Of a stretch of DNA of 64,000 nt, positions 45,661-53,950 are shown one piece after another. Below the pieces are notes generated by a model, which ran no database searches, was not told where the DNA came from, and saw only the letters and a program-made list of their open reading frames with translations. Source of the DNA: Streptomyces sp. TBY4 (GTDB taxonomy: Bacteria > Actinomycetota > Actinomycetes > Streptomycetales > Streptomycetaceae); NCBI RefSeq assembly GCF_024213195.1, contig NZ_JANAVF010000001.1, forward strand, positions 372,001 to 436,000. Reading direction: 5' to 3'. The position numbers and the translations under genes were made by a program. Every line of letters starts with the position of its first letter. The stretch's first letter is position 1.

Positions 45661-47106
45661 ATGACCAGCAGCACGGCCCAGATCGGCGTCACCGGACTCG
45701 CGGTGATGGGCAGCAACCTCGCCCGCAACTTCGCCCGCAACGGATTCACCGTCGCCGTCCACAACCGCACCACCGCCAAGACCACGGCGCTCGTGGAGGA
45801 GTTCGGCCACGAGGGCTCCTTCGTGGCCGCCGGGAGCGCGAAGGAGTTCGTGGACGCGCTGGAGCGCCCGCGCCGTCTGATCATCATGGTGAAGGCCGGC
45901 GAGCCCACCGACGCGGTGATCCGCGAGTTCGCTCCGCTGCTGGAGCCGGGCGACGTGATCATCGACGGCGGGAACGCCCACTTCGAGGACACCCGCCGCC
46001 GCGAGAAGGAGCTGCGCGAGCAGGGCCTGCACTTCGTGGGCGTCGGCATCTCGGGCGGCGAGGAGGGCGCGCTGCTCGGCCCGAGCATCATGCCGGGCGG
46101 CTCCGAGGAGTCGTACGCCTCGCTCGGGCCGCTGCTGGAGAAGATCTCCGCCAAGGCCGCCGACGGCACGCCCTGCACCTCCCACGTGGGCCCCGACGGT
46201 GCCGGGCACTTCGTGAAGATGGTGCACAACGGCATCGAGTACGCCGACATGCAGCTGATCGCGGAGGCCTACCACCTGCTGCGCGAGGTGGCCGGCTACT
46301 CCCCCGCGAAGATCGCCGAAACCTTCCGCGCCTGGAACCGGGGCCGGCTGGACTCGTACCTGATCGAGATCACCGCCGAGGTGCTCGCGCACACGGACGC
46401 CGCGACCGGTCAGCCGTTCGTGGACGTGGTCGCCGACGCCGCCGAGCAGAAGGGCACCGGCCGCTGGACCGTGCAGATCGCCCTCGACCTGGGCGTGCCG
46501 GTGTCCGGAATCGCCGAGGCGGTCTTCGCCCGCGCGGTTTCGGGCCACGGCGAACTGCGTACGGCCGCTCGGGGGCTGGCCGGCCCGAAGGCCGAGCCGC
46601 TCTCCGCCGGGGCCGCGGACGCCTTCGCCGCCCAGGTGGAGCAGGCCCTGTACGCCTCGAAGATCGTCTCGTACACGCAGGGCTTCCACCAGATCCAGGC
46701 CGGCAGCGAGGAGTACGGCTGGGGCGTGGACCCGGGCGCCGTGGCCTCGCTGTGGCGCGGCGGCTGCATCATCCGGGCCGCGTTCCTGGACCGGATCCGG
46801 GCCGCCTACGACGCCAGGCCGGAGCTGCCGAGCCTGCTGGCGGACGCCGGCTTCGCCGACGAGATCGGCGCCGCGCAGGACGACTGGCGCGAGGTGCTCG
46901 TGGCGGCGGTCCGCCAGGGCATCCCGGTACCGGCCTTCGCGGCCTCACTGGCGTACTACGACGCCCTGCGCTCGGAGCGGCTCCCGGCGGCCCTGACCCA
47001 GGGCCAGCGCGACTTCTTCGGGGCGCACACCTACCGGCGCACCGACCGCGAGGGCTCGTACCACACGCTGTGGAGCGGCGACCGCTCCGAAGTCCGTACG
47101 GACTGA
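45661..47106 (+). CDS. gnd: 6-phosphogluconate dehydrogenase (decarboxylating)
   Basis: The 481-residue full-length enzyme has IGVTGLAVMGSNLARNFARN as the NADP Rossmann motif and the signature IIDGGNAHFEDT. Further catalytic segments are FVGVGISGGEEGALLGPSIM, FVKMVHNGIEYADMQLI (catalytic Lys and His/Asn) and KGTGRWTVQIALDLGV. It converts 6-phosphogluconate to ribulose-5-phosphate, CO2 and NADPH. Streptomyces usually carry more than one copy. CAGGAG lies 9 bases before ATG 45661. TAGCGT at 45594-45599 is a possible -10. Confidence 0.97.
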   Translation: MTSSTAQIGVTGLAVMGSNLARNFARNGFTVAVHNRTTAKTTALVEEFGHEGSFVAAGSAKEFVDALERPRRLIIMVKAGEPTDAVIREFAPLLEPGDVIIDGGNAHFEDTRRREKELREQGLHFVGVGISGGEEGALLGPSIMPGGSEESYASLGPLLEKISAKAADGTPCTSHVGPDGAGHFVKMVHNGIEYADMQLIAEAYHLLREVAGYSPAKIAETFRAWNRGRLDSYLIEITAEVLAHTDAATGQPFVDVVADAAEQKGTGRWTVQIALDLGVPVSGIAEAVFARAVSGHGELRTAARGLAGPKAEPLSAGAADAFAAQVEQALYASKIVSYTQGFHQIQAGSEEYGWGVDPGAVASLWRGGCIIRAAFLDRIRAAYDARPELPSLLADAGFADEIGAAQDDWREVLVAAVRQGIPVPAFAASLAYYDALRSERLPAALTQGQRDFFGAHTYRRTDREGSYHTLWSGDRSEVRTD

Positions 47107-47114
47107 GCCGCGGC

Positions 47115-47315
47115 TCAGCTCCAGGGCCCGGGCTGCGGCAGCGGCGCGGGCCCCGGAGGCGCCGGCACCGGGTCCGGCTCCGGGAAGGGGACGGGCTCGG
47201 GCGGCACCGGGCGCGGGATGGGGTCGGGGTCCGGGAACGGGCTGGGGGCCGGGGTCGGATCGGGGCCGGGCACCGGTGGCTGCGTGTCTTCTACGTTTCG
47301 CACCATACGGCCCAT
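47115..47315 (-). CDS. Small proline-rich protein
   Basis: The 66-residue frame MGRMVRNVEDTQPPVPGPDP continues as almost continuous Pro/Asp/Glu/Pro repeats (for example PFPDPDPIPRPVPPEPVP) and ends in GPWS. It has no signal peptide. The start is ATG 47315 or 47306. It lies 8 bases from the gnd stop, convergent. The regular composition could reflect a real disordered peptide or just coding bias, so it is uncertain. Confidence 0.45.
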   Translation of the reverse strand: MGRMVRNVEDTQPPVPGPDPTPAPSPFPDPDPIPRPVPPEPVPFPEPDPVPAPPGPAPLPQPGPWS

Positions 47316-47341
47316 TTTCCCGCGCTTGCGGCGCGAACGCC

Positions 47342-47968
47342 CTACCCGGCCCCCGGCAGCCCCAGCCCTGCGGCCAGGCCCGAGGCCTGGCTGGTCAGGA
47401 CCGGTGTCCGGGTGGTGACGAGTTCCGTGGCGCCGGCCATCGAGCCCTGGGCCAGCACGATGACGTCCGCGTCCGTGACGGCGTCTGCGGCCTCCGCGAC
47501 GAGGCGGTGGTTGCCGGCGACGTCCCCCGCCTCGAAGCGCTCCCAGGCCCCGGCCACGAGGTGCGTACGGATCTCCACCGGACGGCCGGCGGCCTCCTCG
47601 GCCAGCAGTTCCCGCGTCGGGGCGATGGTCGACTCCACCGTGGCCAGGACGACGATCCGCGGGCCGGTGCGCACCGCGGCCGCCGCCATCGGCCGGTCCG
47701 CCCGCAGCACGGGAACGCCGATCTCCGGGGCCAGGCCCTCCGCGGTCCCCCCGATCGACGAGCAGGTGACGAGCACCGGCCCGTCGGATCCGGCGAGGAG
47801 TTCCCGCAGGGCCGGAGCCACCGCCCCGGGCCCTTCGGCGCGGGCCCGGTCGAGGAGTTCCGGAACCACCAGGTGCCGCAGGACGGCGCCCGGGTGGTTC
47901 CGGTCGCGCAGGGCGTCGAAGACGGGGACGTGCACCTGCGAGGTGTGCAGCAGCGTCAGCGCGGTCAC
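47342..47968 (-). CDS. Aspartate/glutamate racemase-family protein
   Basis: The 208-residue protein is of the Asp/Glu racemase superfamily fold. LTLLHTSQVHVPVFDALRDR forms the first strand and loop, GPVLVTCSSIGGTAEG contains the first catalytic-type Cys, and DVIVLAQGSMAGATELVTTR sits where the second Cys is normally found but has no Cys. It is therefore probably a hydantoin-racemase-like or inactive member. GTG 47968 overlaps the GNAT stop by 4 bases, giving an operon panD-GNAT-racemase. Confidence 0.8.
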   Translation of the reverse strand: MTALTLLHTSQVHVPVFDALRDRNHPGAVLRHLVVPELLDRARAEGPGAVAPALRELLAGSDGPVLVTCSSIGGTAEGLAPEIGVPVLRADRPMAAAAVRTGPRIVVLATVESTIAPTRELLAEEAAGRPVEIRTHLVAGAWERFEAGDVAGNHRLVAEAADAVTDADVIVLAQGSMAGATELVTTRTPVLTSQASGLAAGLGLPGAG

Positions 47969-48327
47969 CACAGGTCGGAGTCCGCGGCCAGCTGCGCCTT
48001 GGCGGCGGCCACGACCCCGGCCGGGGCCTCGGGCGCCTGCTCGGGGTGTTTGGCGGCCCAGCTCGCGGCGTACGGGCAGAGCGGCACCACGGGGACGCCC
48101 TCCTCGGCCGCGATCCCGTAGAAGGTCTTCACCAGGTTCCCGGCGATCCCACGGCCCTCGTGCCCCGGCTCGACGACGGTGTGGACCGCCACGAGGGCGT
48201 GAGGGGCCTCGGAGAGCACGAAGTAGGCGATGAACCCGGCCACCGCCCCGTCCTCGACGGCCAGCAGCCGCCCGGCCGCCCGGTCGTCCACGATCTTGAC
48301 CGATTCGCTCGGCCCGGTCTGCGACAT
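47965..48327 (-). CDS. Small GNAT-family N-acetyltransferase (YjdJ-like)
   Basis: The 120-residue protein is one of the short GNATs of the PF14542 type: VAVHTVVEPGHEGRGIAGNL is the acetyl-CoA binding loop (R/QxxGxG/A), and VPLCPYAASWAAKHPE is the typical end with Cys and Tyr. ATG 48327 has GGGAG 8 bases upstream. It is coupled downstream to the racemase-like gene and lies 32 bases after panD. A 9-bp unit CCCTCAGAT is repeated in this gap (about 48339-48362). Substrate unknown. Confidence 0.85.
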   Translation of the reverse strand: MSQTGPSESVKIVDDRAAGRLLAVEDGAVAGFIAYFVLSEAPHALVAVHTVVEPGHEGRGIAGNLVKTFYGIAAEEGVPVVPLCPYAASWAAKHPEQAPEAPAGVVAAAKAQLAADSDLW

Positions 48328-48359
48328 CGTCCCGACTCCCCTCAGATCCCTCAGATCCC

Positions 48360-48779
48360 TCAAACAGCCACGGCGTGGGGGCTGCGCTCCTGGTCCGTTC
48401 CCGGAACCGGGGCGGACGGGTCCGCACCCAGCTCGATGATCCGATTGTCGCCGTCGACGTGGACGACGCGCGGCTCGAACACGCGCGCCTCGGCGTCTTC
48501 CATCTGCCCGTAGCTGATGAGGATGACCAGGTCACCGGGGTGCACGAGGTGCGCGGCGGCCCCGTTGATCCCGATGACCCCCGACCCCCGCTCGCCCTTG
48601 ATGACGTACGTCTCCAGCCGGGCCCCGTTGGTGATGTCCACGATGTGCACGAGCTCGCCGGGCAGCAGGTCCGCCGCGTCGAGGAGATCGGCGTCGACGG
48701 TCACGGAACCGACGTAGTGCAGGTCGGCCTGGGTGACGGTGGCCCGGTGGATCTTGGACTTGAACATGGTGCGAAGCAT
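48360..48779 (-). CDS. panD: Aspartate 1-decarboxylase
   Basis: The 139-residue proenzyme makes beta-alanine from aspartate for pantothenate and CoA synthesis. [20 protein letters not shown] is the family N-terminus. Gly24-Ser25 in HYVGSVTVD is the self-cleavage site that forms the catalytic pyruvoyl group, and [20 protein letters not shown] is the conserved end. ATG 48779 follows GGGAG by 8 bases. It is the first gene of a possible panD-GNAT-racemase operon; the other pantothenate genes are not in this window. Confidence 0.96.
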   Translation of the reverse strand: MLRTMFKSKIHRATVTQADLHYVGSVTVDADLLDAADLLPGELVHIVDITNGARLETYVIKGERGSGVIGINGAAAHLVHPGDLVILISYGQMEDAEARVFEPRVVHVDGDNRIIELGADPSAPVPGTDQERSPHAVAV

Positions 48780-49204
48780 GGTGATACTCCCGAAATATGC
48801 GCTCCCTGCCCGCTTTTCTCGGGTCAAGGGCTACCTCGGGCACCTTACAACCCTTCGCATGTTCGAGAAGGTTTCCGCGGGTCTTTCAGGATGCGTGAGC
48901 AGCGCACGCACCCCGGGCGGGACGGGATTGTCGATCATGGCCACAGCCGGTCCCTCGAAAGGGTGGAGATCGCCCGTTTAGGGCTGTCACCAGCGGTTTC
49001 GGCGATACGGTGAGCGCGGCGACGGCCGTTCGGAGAAGGCCCCCCGTGCTGCGCGACGCGAGGACCGTCACAGTCATGGCGGTTCGTGGTGCGCTTGCTG
49101 ACGACCGCTGGAGCCTTCCCCTCGCCTTCGTATGGAAATACCCCTGCAGACGCAACCGGCAACGGTAAATCGTTTTATGGCCTAGATCTTGGAGGGGAGG
49201 GCTG
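48780..49204. other. 425-base non-coding gap at the left edge of the biosynthetic cluster
   Basis: No credible gene is visible on either strand. The part next to panD holds its ribosome site; the part next to the UbiA gene (about 49130-49195) is AT-rich, includes GTAAATCGTTTTATGGCCTA and should hold the cluster promoter. No palindromic operator or regulator gene was found. Confidence 0.4.
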
Positions 49205-50170
49205 GTGAACAGTGCCGAGGTCTTCGATCCTGCGCGGTTCATGCCAGGGAGCGGGCTCGCGTACAGAACCGCCACGTATCTGCGGCTGGGCAAGGCGCGG
49301 ATCTACCACCACGTCCACGGCTGGATTCTGGCGTGTCTGCTGTTGTGGCGGGACGACGCGGTCGACGGCCGTGCGGCGGCGGTGCTGGCCCTCAGCCTGG
49401 TGATGCTGCTGGCGATGCAGTGGGGGGCCGCCGCCTTCGACGACATCGGCGGTTTCCGGGACGGCGTCGACCAGCGGAACTACAGCGGTCGCCCCTATCT
49501 GACGGTCGTGAAGAAGCCGCTCGTCACGGGGGCGCTCACCGAGCGGGAGGCGGTTCGCTTCGCCTACGGAGCGTCCCTGGCCGGCCTCGCCGCGTGCCTG
49601 CTGGCGGCGCTCGTCGCGGGCGGCACCGCGGCCGCGCTCGCTGCGGGTCTCATGGTGTTCGCCCAAGTCTGTTCGGTGCAGTACTCGTTGGGTGCCAAAC
49701 TGAGTTACCGGCCCCTGGGCCAGGAGTTCGTGGTGTTCACCGCGCTGCTCTGCACGGCGCTGGTGCCCTACGGGCTGGCGGCCGGCTCGGCAGGCCGGGA
49801 GATCCTGCTCGTGAGCGCCCTGATGGGCCTGTGGTTCCTGCTGGTCATCGCGTACGGCAGCTGGTCGGACCGGGAGGGTGACGCGGCCGGCGGGCGCCGG
49901 ACTCTGGCCGTGGTCCTGCCGCTGCGCTGGTTCCGTTGCTACTTGCATCTCCTGGCGGCCCTGAGCGTCCTGCTGCTCGCCCTCCTGTTCACCGCGACCC
50001 GCCTCGACGGCCGGCTGGCGGTGTGCGCCGTGCCCGTCGTCGTCCTGCAAGGCGTCCAGCTGTACTACGGCGCCCATCGGCAGCAGTTGCGGCGAGCCCG
50101 TTTCCTGGGGCTCCTCTCCCTCGATGCGGGGCTCGCCGGTCTGGCGGCCGCGATCCTGCTGTCCCGCTGA
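49205..50170 (+). CDS. UbiA-family membrane prenyltransferase
   Basis: The 321-residue protein has eight to nine hydrophobic helices. The first Asp-rich motif is AAFDDIGGFRDGVDQRNYSG, a variant of NDxxDxxxD, and the second is SWSDREGDAAGGRRTLAV. These Asp residues hold Mg-diphosphate of the prenyl donor; the enzyme joins a prenyl chain to an aromatic acceptor in the membrane. GTG 49205 follows GGAGGGGAGG. It is the first gene of a run with kynureninase, tryptophan dioxygenase and a hydroxylase, so the acceptor is probably an anthranilate-type ring. This is inferred. Confidence 0.88.
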   Translation: MNSAEVFDPARFMPGSGLAYRTATYLRLGKARIYHHVHGWILACLLLWRDDAVDGRAAAVLALSLVMLLAMQWGAAAFDDIGGFRDGVDQRNYSGRPYLTVVKKPLVTGALTEREAVRFAYGASLAGLAACLLAALVAGGTAAALAAGLMVFAQVCSVQYSLGAKLSYRPLGQEFVVFTALLCTALVPYGLAAGSAGREILLVSALMGLWFLLVIAYGSWSDREGDAAGGRRTLAVVLPLRWFRCYLHLLAALSVLLLALLFTATRLDGRLAVCAVPVVVLQGVQLYYGAHRQQLRRARFLGLLSLDAGLAGLAAAILLSR

Positions 50171-50248
50171 CCTTCCCGATATGACCGCCTGGTGGGACCG
50201 ACAACCCGCCAGAGCTGAGACCCGTATGCCTCCGGATGAGGAATCTCG

Positions 50249-50911
50249 TTGACCGATCAGCTCTCCACCGGCTCCCTGCTGCCTTCGCCCGCCACCGCTC
50301 CGCGCGGCCGGCAAAGAGTGCTCGACGATGTGCACACATGGCTCACCGAGTACATCAGCCAGCCCGATGCCCGCATCGGGCGGCCGGGTGCCGTGTGTCC
50401 CTTCGTGGCCCCTTCACAGAAGGCCGGCGCCCTGCACCAGCGGATCTGCCCGACAGGGTCGGATCCCAGTCCCCTCCTCGTGGCCGAGCAGGTTCGCCGC
50501 GCCTTCGACGAGTTCCACGCGATCACCTGGCCGACCACCAACTCCCAGCTGTGGTGCCTGCTGTTGGTCTTCTCCGACCTGCCGGCACACCGGCTTCGGA
50601 CGCTCGACGAAGCGCACGCCCTGATGAAGCCCGAGAGCGTGGACCGCGGCTTCATGATCGGCCAGTTTCACGACAGCTGCACCGTTCCAGCGGTCCGCAA
50701 CGCCGAGTTCCAGGTGAGCCGTGCCCCGGTCCCCGTGATTGCCGTCCGTCTCATGGCGGTTCACGACGTGCTCTTCCTGCACGAGCGCAAGCAGTGGTTC
50801 CAGGCCTACCTCTCGCGCTTCGCCGATCACTACCGGGTCCCCGAGCGACTCGACCCCTTCCTCTACGACACATACGCCACGGCGTGTGCCAACCACGGGA
50901 TCACCCCATGA
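50249..50911 (+). CDS. DUF6875-domain protein
   Basis: The 220-residue soluble protein starts at TTG 50249, 5 bases after GAGGAA. Conserved parts are RIGRPGAVCPFVAPSQKAGA, AFDEFHAITWPTTNSQLWCL and MKPESVDRGFMIGQFHDSCT, then APVPVIAVRLMAVHDVLFLH. This matches the DUF6875 domain found in biosynthetic clusters. No biochemical function is known to me. Its stop overlaps the kynureninase start (ATGA), so the two proteins are made together and probably act in the same pathway. Confidence 0.8.
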   Translation: MTDQLSTGSLLPSPATAPRGRQRVLDDVHTWLTEYISQPDARIGRPGAVCPFVAPSQKAGALHQRICPTGSDPSPLLVAEQVRRAFDEFHAITWPTTNSQLWCLLLVFSDLPAHRLRTLDEAHALMKPESVDRGFMIGQFHDSCTVPAVRNAEFQVSRAPVPVIAVRLMAVHDVLFLHERKQWFQAYLSRFADHYRVPERLDPFLYDTYATACANHGITP

Positions 50912-52236
50912 TCACACCGGCCGACACCCCGCGTTCCCTCGTGGCCGATGCCGCTCGACCCCAGCTTCCGCCCGCCTCCCTCGCACCCTCGCGCCGACAG
51001 GCAGCACAGCTGGACGCCGCCGACCCCCTGGGCCCCCTGCGCGCGCAGTTCCAGATCTCCGACCCCGACACCATCTACCTGGACGGCAACTCCCTCGGCA
51101 GGCTGCCCGCCGCCACCCCCCTCTTCCTCGCCGACATCGTCAACGACGGCTGGGGAAAGGGCCTGGTGCGCTCCTGGGACCACTGGATCGACTGGGCGAG
51201 CCGCATCGGTGACCGGCTCGCCACGCAAGTGCTCGGGGCGCGGCCGGGCGAAGTGGCGCTGTCGGACTCCACGTCCGTGAACCTCTACAAGCTGGCCGTC
51301 GCCGCACTGGACGCGCGCCCCGGACGCGGGACCGTGGTGTTCGACGCGCAGGACTTCCCCACCGACCGGTACATCCTGCAAGGTCTCGCCGAACAGCGAG
51401 GACTGACGGCTCGGCAGGTCCACTCCCCGATGGATGCCCCGCTCGGCCTCGACCGGCTCGGCGCCGCCCTCGACGACGACGTGGCCCTCGTCGTCCTGTC
51501 CCTGGTCCACTACCGCTCCGGCGCGCTGCTCGACATGGCGGCCGTCAACGAGCTGGCCCGCGCACACGGGGCCCTCGTGCTGTGGGACCTGTCGCACGGC
51601 GTGGGCAGCGTCCCGATCGACCTGAGCGGCACGGGCAGCGACCTCGCCGTCGGCTGCACCTACAAGTACCTGAACGGCGGCCCCGGGTCACCGGCCTTCC
51701 TGTACGTCCGCCGGGAGCTCCAGACCACGCTGCGACAGCCCGTCTGGGGCTGGTACGGGCAGCGGGACCAGTTCCACTTCGGCGACGCGTACCAGCCGGT
51801 GGACGGCGTCGAACGGTTCCTGGCCGGTACACCGCCCGTACTGTCCATGGCCGCCGTAGAGCCGGCCCTCGACGTGATCGAACAGGCCGGTGTCCACCGC
51901 ATCCGTGACAAGGCCCTGGCCCTGGGGGACTTCGCCGTGCAGCTGGCCGATGCCTGGCTGGCCGAACACGGCGTCCGTCTGGCGTCCCCTCGCGGCCCCG
52001 AGCAGCGCGGCTCCCACATCTCCCTGGCGCACCCCGAGGCCTGGCGGGTGTGCCGGGCGCTCGCCGCGGAGGCCGGTGTGGTGTGCGACTACCGCGGCCC
52101 CGACCGGCTGAGGATCGGCATGCCGCCGCTGTACACCCGCTTCACGGAGGTGTGGGACGCGATGGACCGGCTGCGGGACGTACTGGCGGACCGCAGCTAC
52201 GAGCGCTACTCGCACGCTCTGACCAGGGTCACCTGA
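50908..52236 (+). CDS. kynU: Kynureninase
   Basis: The 442-residue PLP enzyme cleaves kynurenine to anthranilate and alanine, or the 3-hydroxy form to 3-hydroxyanthranilate. Visible are IYLDGNSLGRLP, WDHWIDWASRIGDRLATQVL, VLWDLSHGVGSVPIDLSGTG and GCTYKYLNGGPGSPAFLYVR, in which Lys is the PLP Schiff-base residue. GSHISLAHPEAW and the C-terminal RIGMPPLYTRFTEVWDAMDR complete it. Its place in a run with tryptophan dioxygenase shows a role in making an aromatic building block rather than NAD synthesis. Confidence 0.95.
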   Translation: MITPADTPRSLVADAARPQLPPASLAPSRRQAAQLDAADPLGPLRAQFQISDPDTIYLDGNSLGRLPAATPLFLADIVNDGWGKGLVRSWDHWIDWASRIGDRLATQVLGARPGEVALSDSTSVNLYKLAVAALDARPGRGTVVFDAQDFPTDRYILQGLAEQRGLTARQVHSPMDAPLGLDRLGAALDDDVALVVLSLVHYRSGALLDMAAVNELARAHGALVLWDLSHGVGSVPIDLSGTGSDLAVGCTYKYLNGGPGSPAFLYVRRELQTTLRQPVWGWYGQRDQFHFGDAYQPVDGVERFLAGTPPVLSMAAVEPALDVIEQAGVHRIRDKALALGDFAVQLADAWLAEHGVRLASPRGPEQRGSHISLAHPEAWRVCRALAAEAGVVCDYRGPDRLRIGMPPLYTRFTEVWDAMDRLRDVLADRSYERYSHALTRVT

Positions 52237-52315
52237 GCAGACCCGCTTGTCCGTGGAGCGCTGCCGCGGGAACGCACCGTCATGTCATCGACCGAGTAAG
52301 GACCCCTCCTTCGCC

Positions 52316-53944
52316 ATGTCCGCGCCTCCCCCTCCCGTAGCTCCCCCCGCACCGAGCGATACGGCCTCGCCGACCCATGCCGCGCGGTGGCCGGCACCCA
52401 CCTGGGCGGCGGCGACCGTGGTGCTCACGGGGCTGTACCTGCTCAGCATGGACGCCACCGTCCTGAACGTCGCCGTTCCCGACCTGCAGCGCGATCTGGG
52501 GCCCAGCATGGCCCAGGTCCAGTGGATCATCGACGGCTTCCCGCTGGTCGTCGCAGGTGCCGTCATGGCCGGAGGTGTCCTGTCCGACCGGTGGGGGCAC
52601 CGCCGGTCGTTCATCACCGGGGTGCTGGTGTGCTGTGTCGCGTCCGTCTTCGGTGCGACGGCATCCGACCCGGGCGTGGTGATCGCCGCACGCGCCGCGA
52701 TGGGAGCCGGTGCCGCCCTCGTCATGCCGGCCGGCATGTCAGTGCTCATCACCAGCCTGTACGTCACCCCCGAGCGGCGGCGGCGGGCGTTCACCGCCTG
52801 GACCATGGCGGTGGCGGTGGGCGGTCTGTCCGGGCCCGTCGTGGGCGGAGCGCTGGTCGAGCTGTTCTCCTGGCGGGCCGGGTTCTGGGCGAACGTTCCG
52901 GTGGCCGCAGGCCTGGCGGTCGCGGCCTGGTTCCTCGTACCCGAGTCCGGCCGCACCCGTAAGGGGCGCGTCGACGCGGTGGGCTGCCTGCTGTCGTCCG
53001 GGGCGCTGCTCTGCGTTCTGTGGGGGCTGATCGAAGCCCCGGTGCACGGCTGGACGAGCGGCCCCGTGCTCACGGCCTACGCCGTCGCCGTACTGCTGGC
53101 GGTCGCCTTCCGTGCCCAGCAGCGTCGTGCGGCGGCGCCGCTCCTGGACCGCGACCTGCGCGGCGACCGGCACGTGCGCTGCGCCCTCGTCTCGGGCGTC
53201 GTCATGTGCATGGCCGCGTTCGGGATGCTGTTCCTGATCAGCCTGTACCTGCAGAGCATGCTGGGCTACACCCCTTGGCAGGCCGGCCTGCGGACGCTGC
53301 CGATGACCGTCAGCATGCTCCCCGGCGCCCTGTGCGCCCTGTACCTGCTCCAGCGTTCGCTGGTGCGGGCCGCGATGACCGGAGGGCTGGCCGTCCTCAC
53401 CTCGGGTCTGCTCCTGCTGACCACCGTCAGTGCCTCTTCCGGATACGGGCTGATCGCCGCGGTGCAGTCGCTGTGCGGGCTGGGCGCCGGCCTGCTGGCC
53501 ACCGTGGTGAACGAGGTCGTCATGGCCGCGGCGGGCGAGCGGCGCGCCGGGGTGGGTTCGGCCCTGCACGACGCCTCCCGCGAGGTCGGCTCCGCGCTCG
53601 GCATCGCGGTGCTCGGCTCGGTGCTGATGACGGCGTTCCGCGACCGGCTGCCCGCAGCACCGGCCGGCGGCGGAGTCCTTCCCGCCCAGGACGATCCGGT
53701 GACGGCTCTGGACGTCCTGACACGCATGGGCGACCTGCCGGGACCCGCCCAGGAAGCGGTCCGCGAGGCCTTCGCCCACGCACTGTCCCTCGCCGCCGCC
53801 GTCGCCGCGGGCGTCACCCTCACCACCGCGGCGGCCATGTGGTGGGGCCTGCGAGCCGTTGTCCGGACACAGCCGGAGCCTTCCGCCACCGCGCAGGAGC
53901 CTGCCGGTTCCGCGCAGTTGACCGGCCGACCGGAAGCGGGGTGA
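52316..53944 (+). CDS. MFS exporter, DHA2 (14-helix) family
   Basis: The 542-residue permease has about 14 transmembrane helices. LYLLSMDATVLNVAVPDLQ is the DHA2 motif in helix 1 (LDxTVVNVALP type), QWIIDGFPLVVAGAVMAGG helix 2, and GGVLSDRWGHRRSFITGVLV motif A. Proteins of this family export drugs by proton antiport and are typical self-resistance or product exporters. ATG 52316; the open frame begins earlier without support. It lies inside the kynurenine/UbiA cluster, so export of that product is likely. Confidence 0.93.
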   Translation: MSAPPPPVAPPAPSDTASPTHAARWPAPTWAAATVVLTGLYLLSMDATVLNVAVPDLQRDLGPSMAQVQWIIDGFPLVVAGAVMAGGVLSDRWGHRRSFITGVLVCCVASVFGATASDPGVVIAARAAMGAGAALVMPAGMSVLITSLYVTPERRRRAFTAWTMAVAVGGLSGPVVGGALVELFSWRAGFWANVPVAAGLAVAAWFLVPESGRTRKGRVDAVGCLLSSGALLCVLWGLIEAPVHGWTSGPVLTAYAVAVLLAVAFRAQQRRAAAPLLDRDLRGDRHVRCALVSGVVMCMAAFGMLFLISLYLQSMLGYTPWQAGLRTLPMTVSMLPGALCALYLLQRSLVRAAMTGGLAVLTSGLLLLTTVSASSGYGLIAAVQSLCGLGAGLLATVVNEVVMAAAGERRAGVGSALHDASREVGSALGIAVLGSVLMTAFRDRLPAAPAGGGVLPAQDDPVTALDVLTRMGDLPGPAQEAVREAFAHALSLAAAVAAGVTLTTAAAMWWGLRAVVRTQPEPSATAQEPAGSAQLTGRPEAG

Positions 53945-53950
53945 AGCCGG

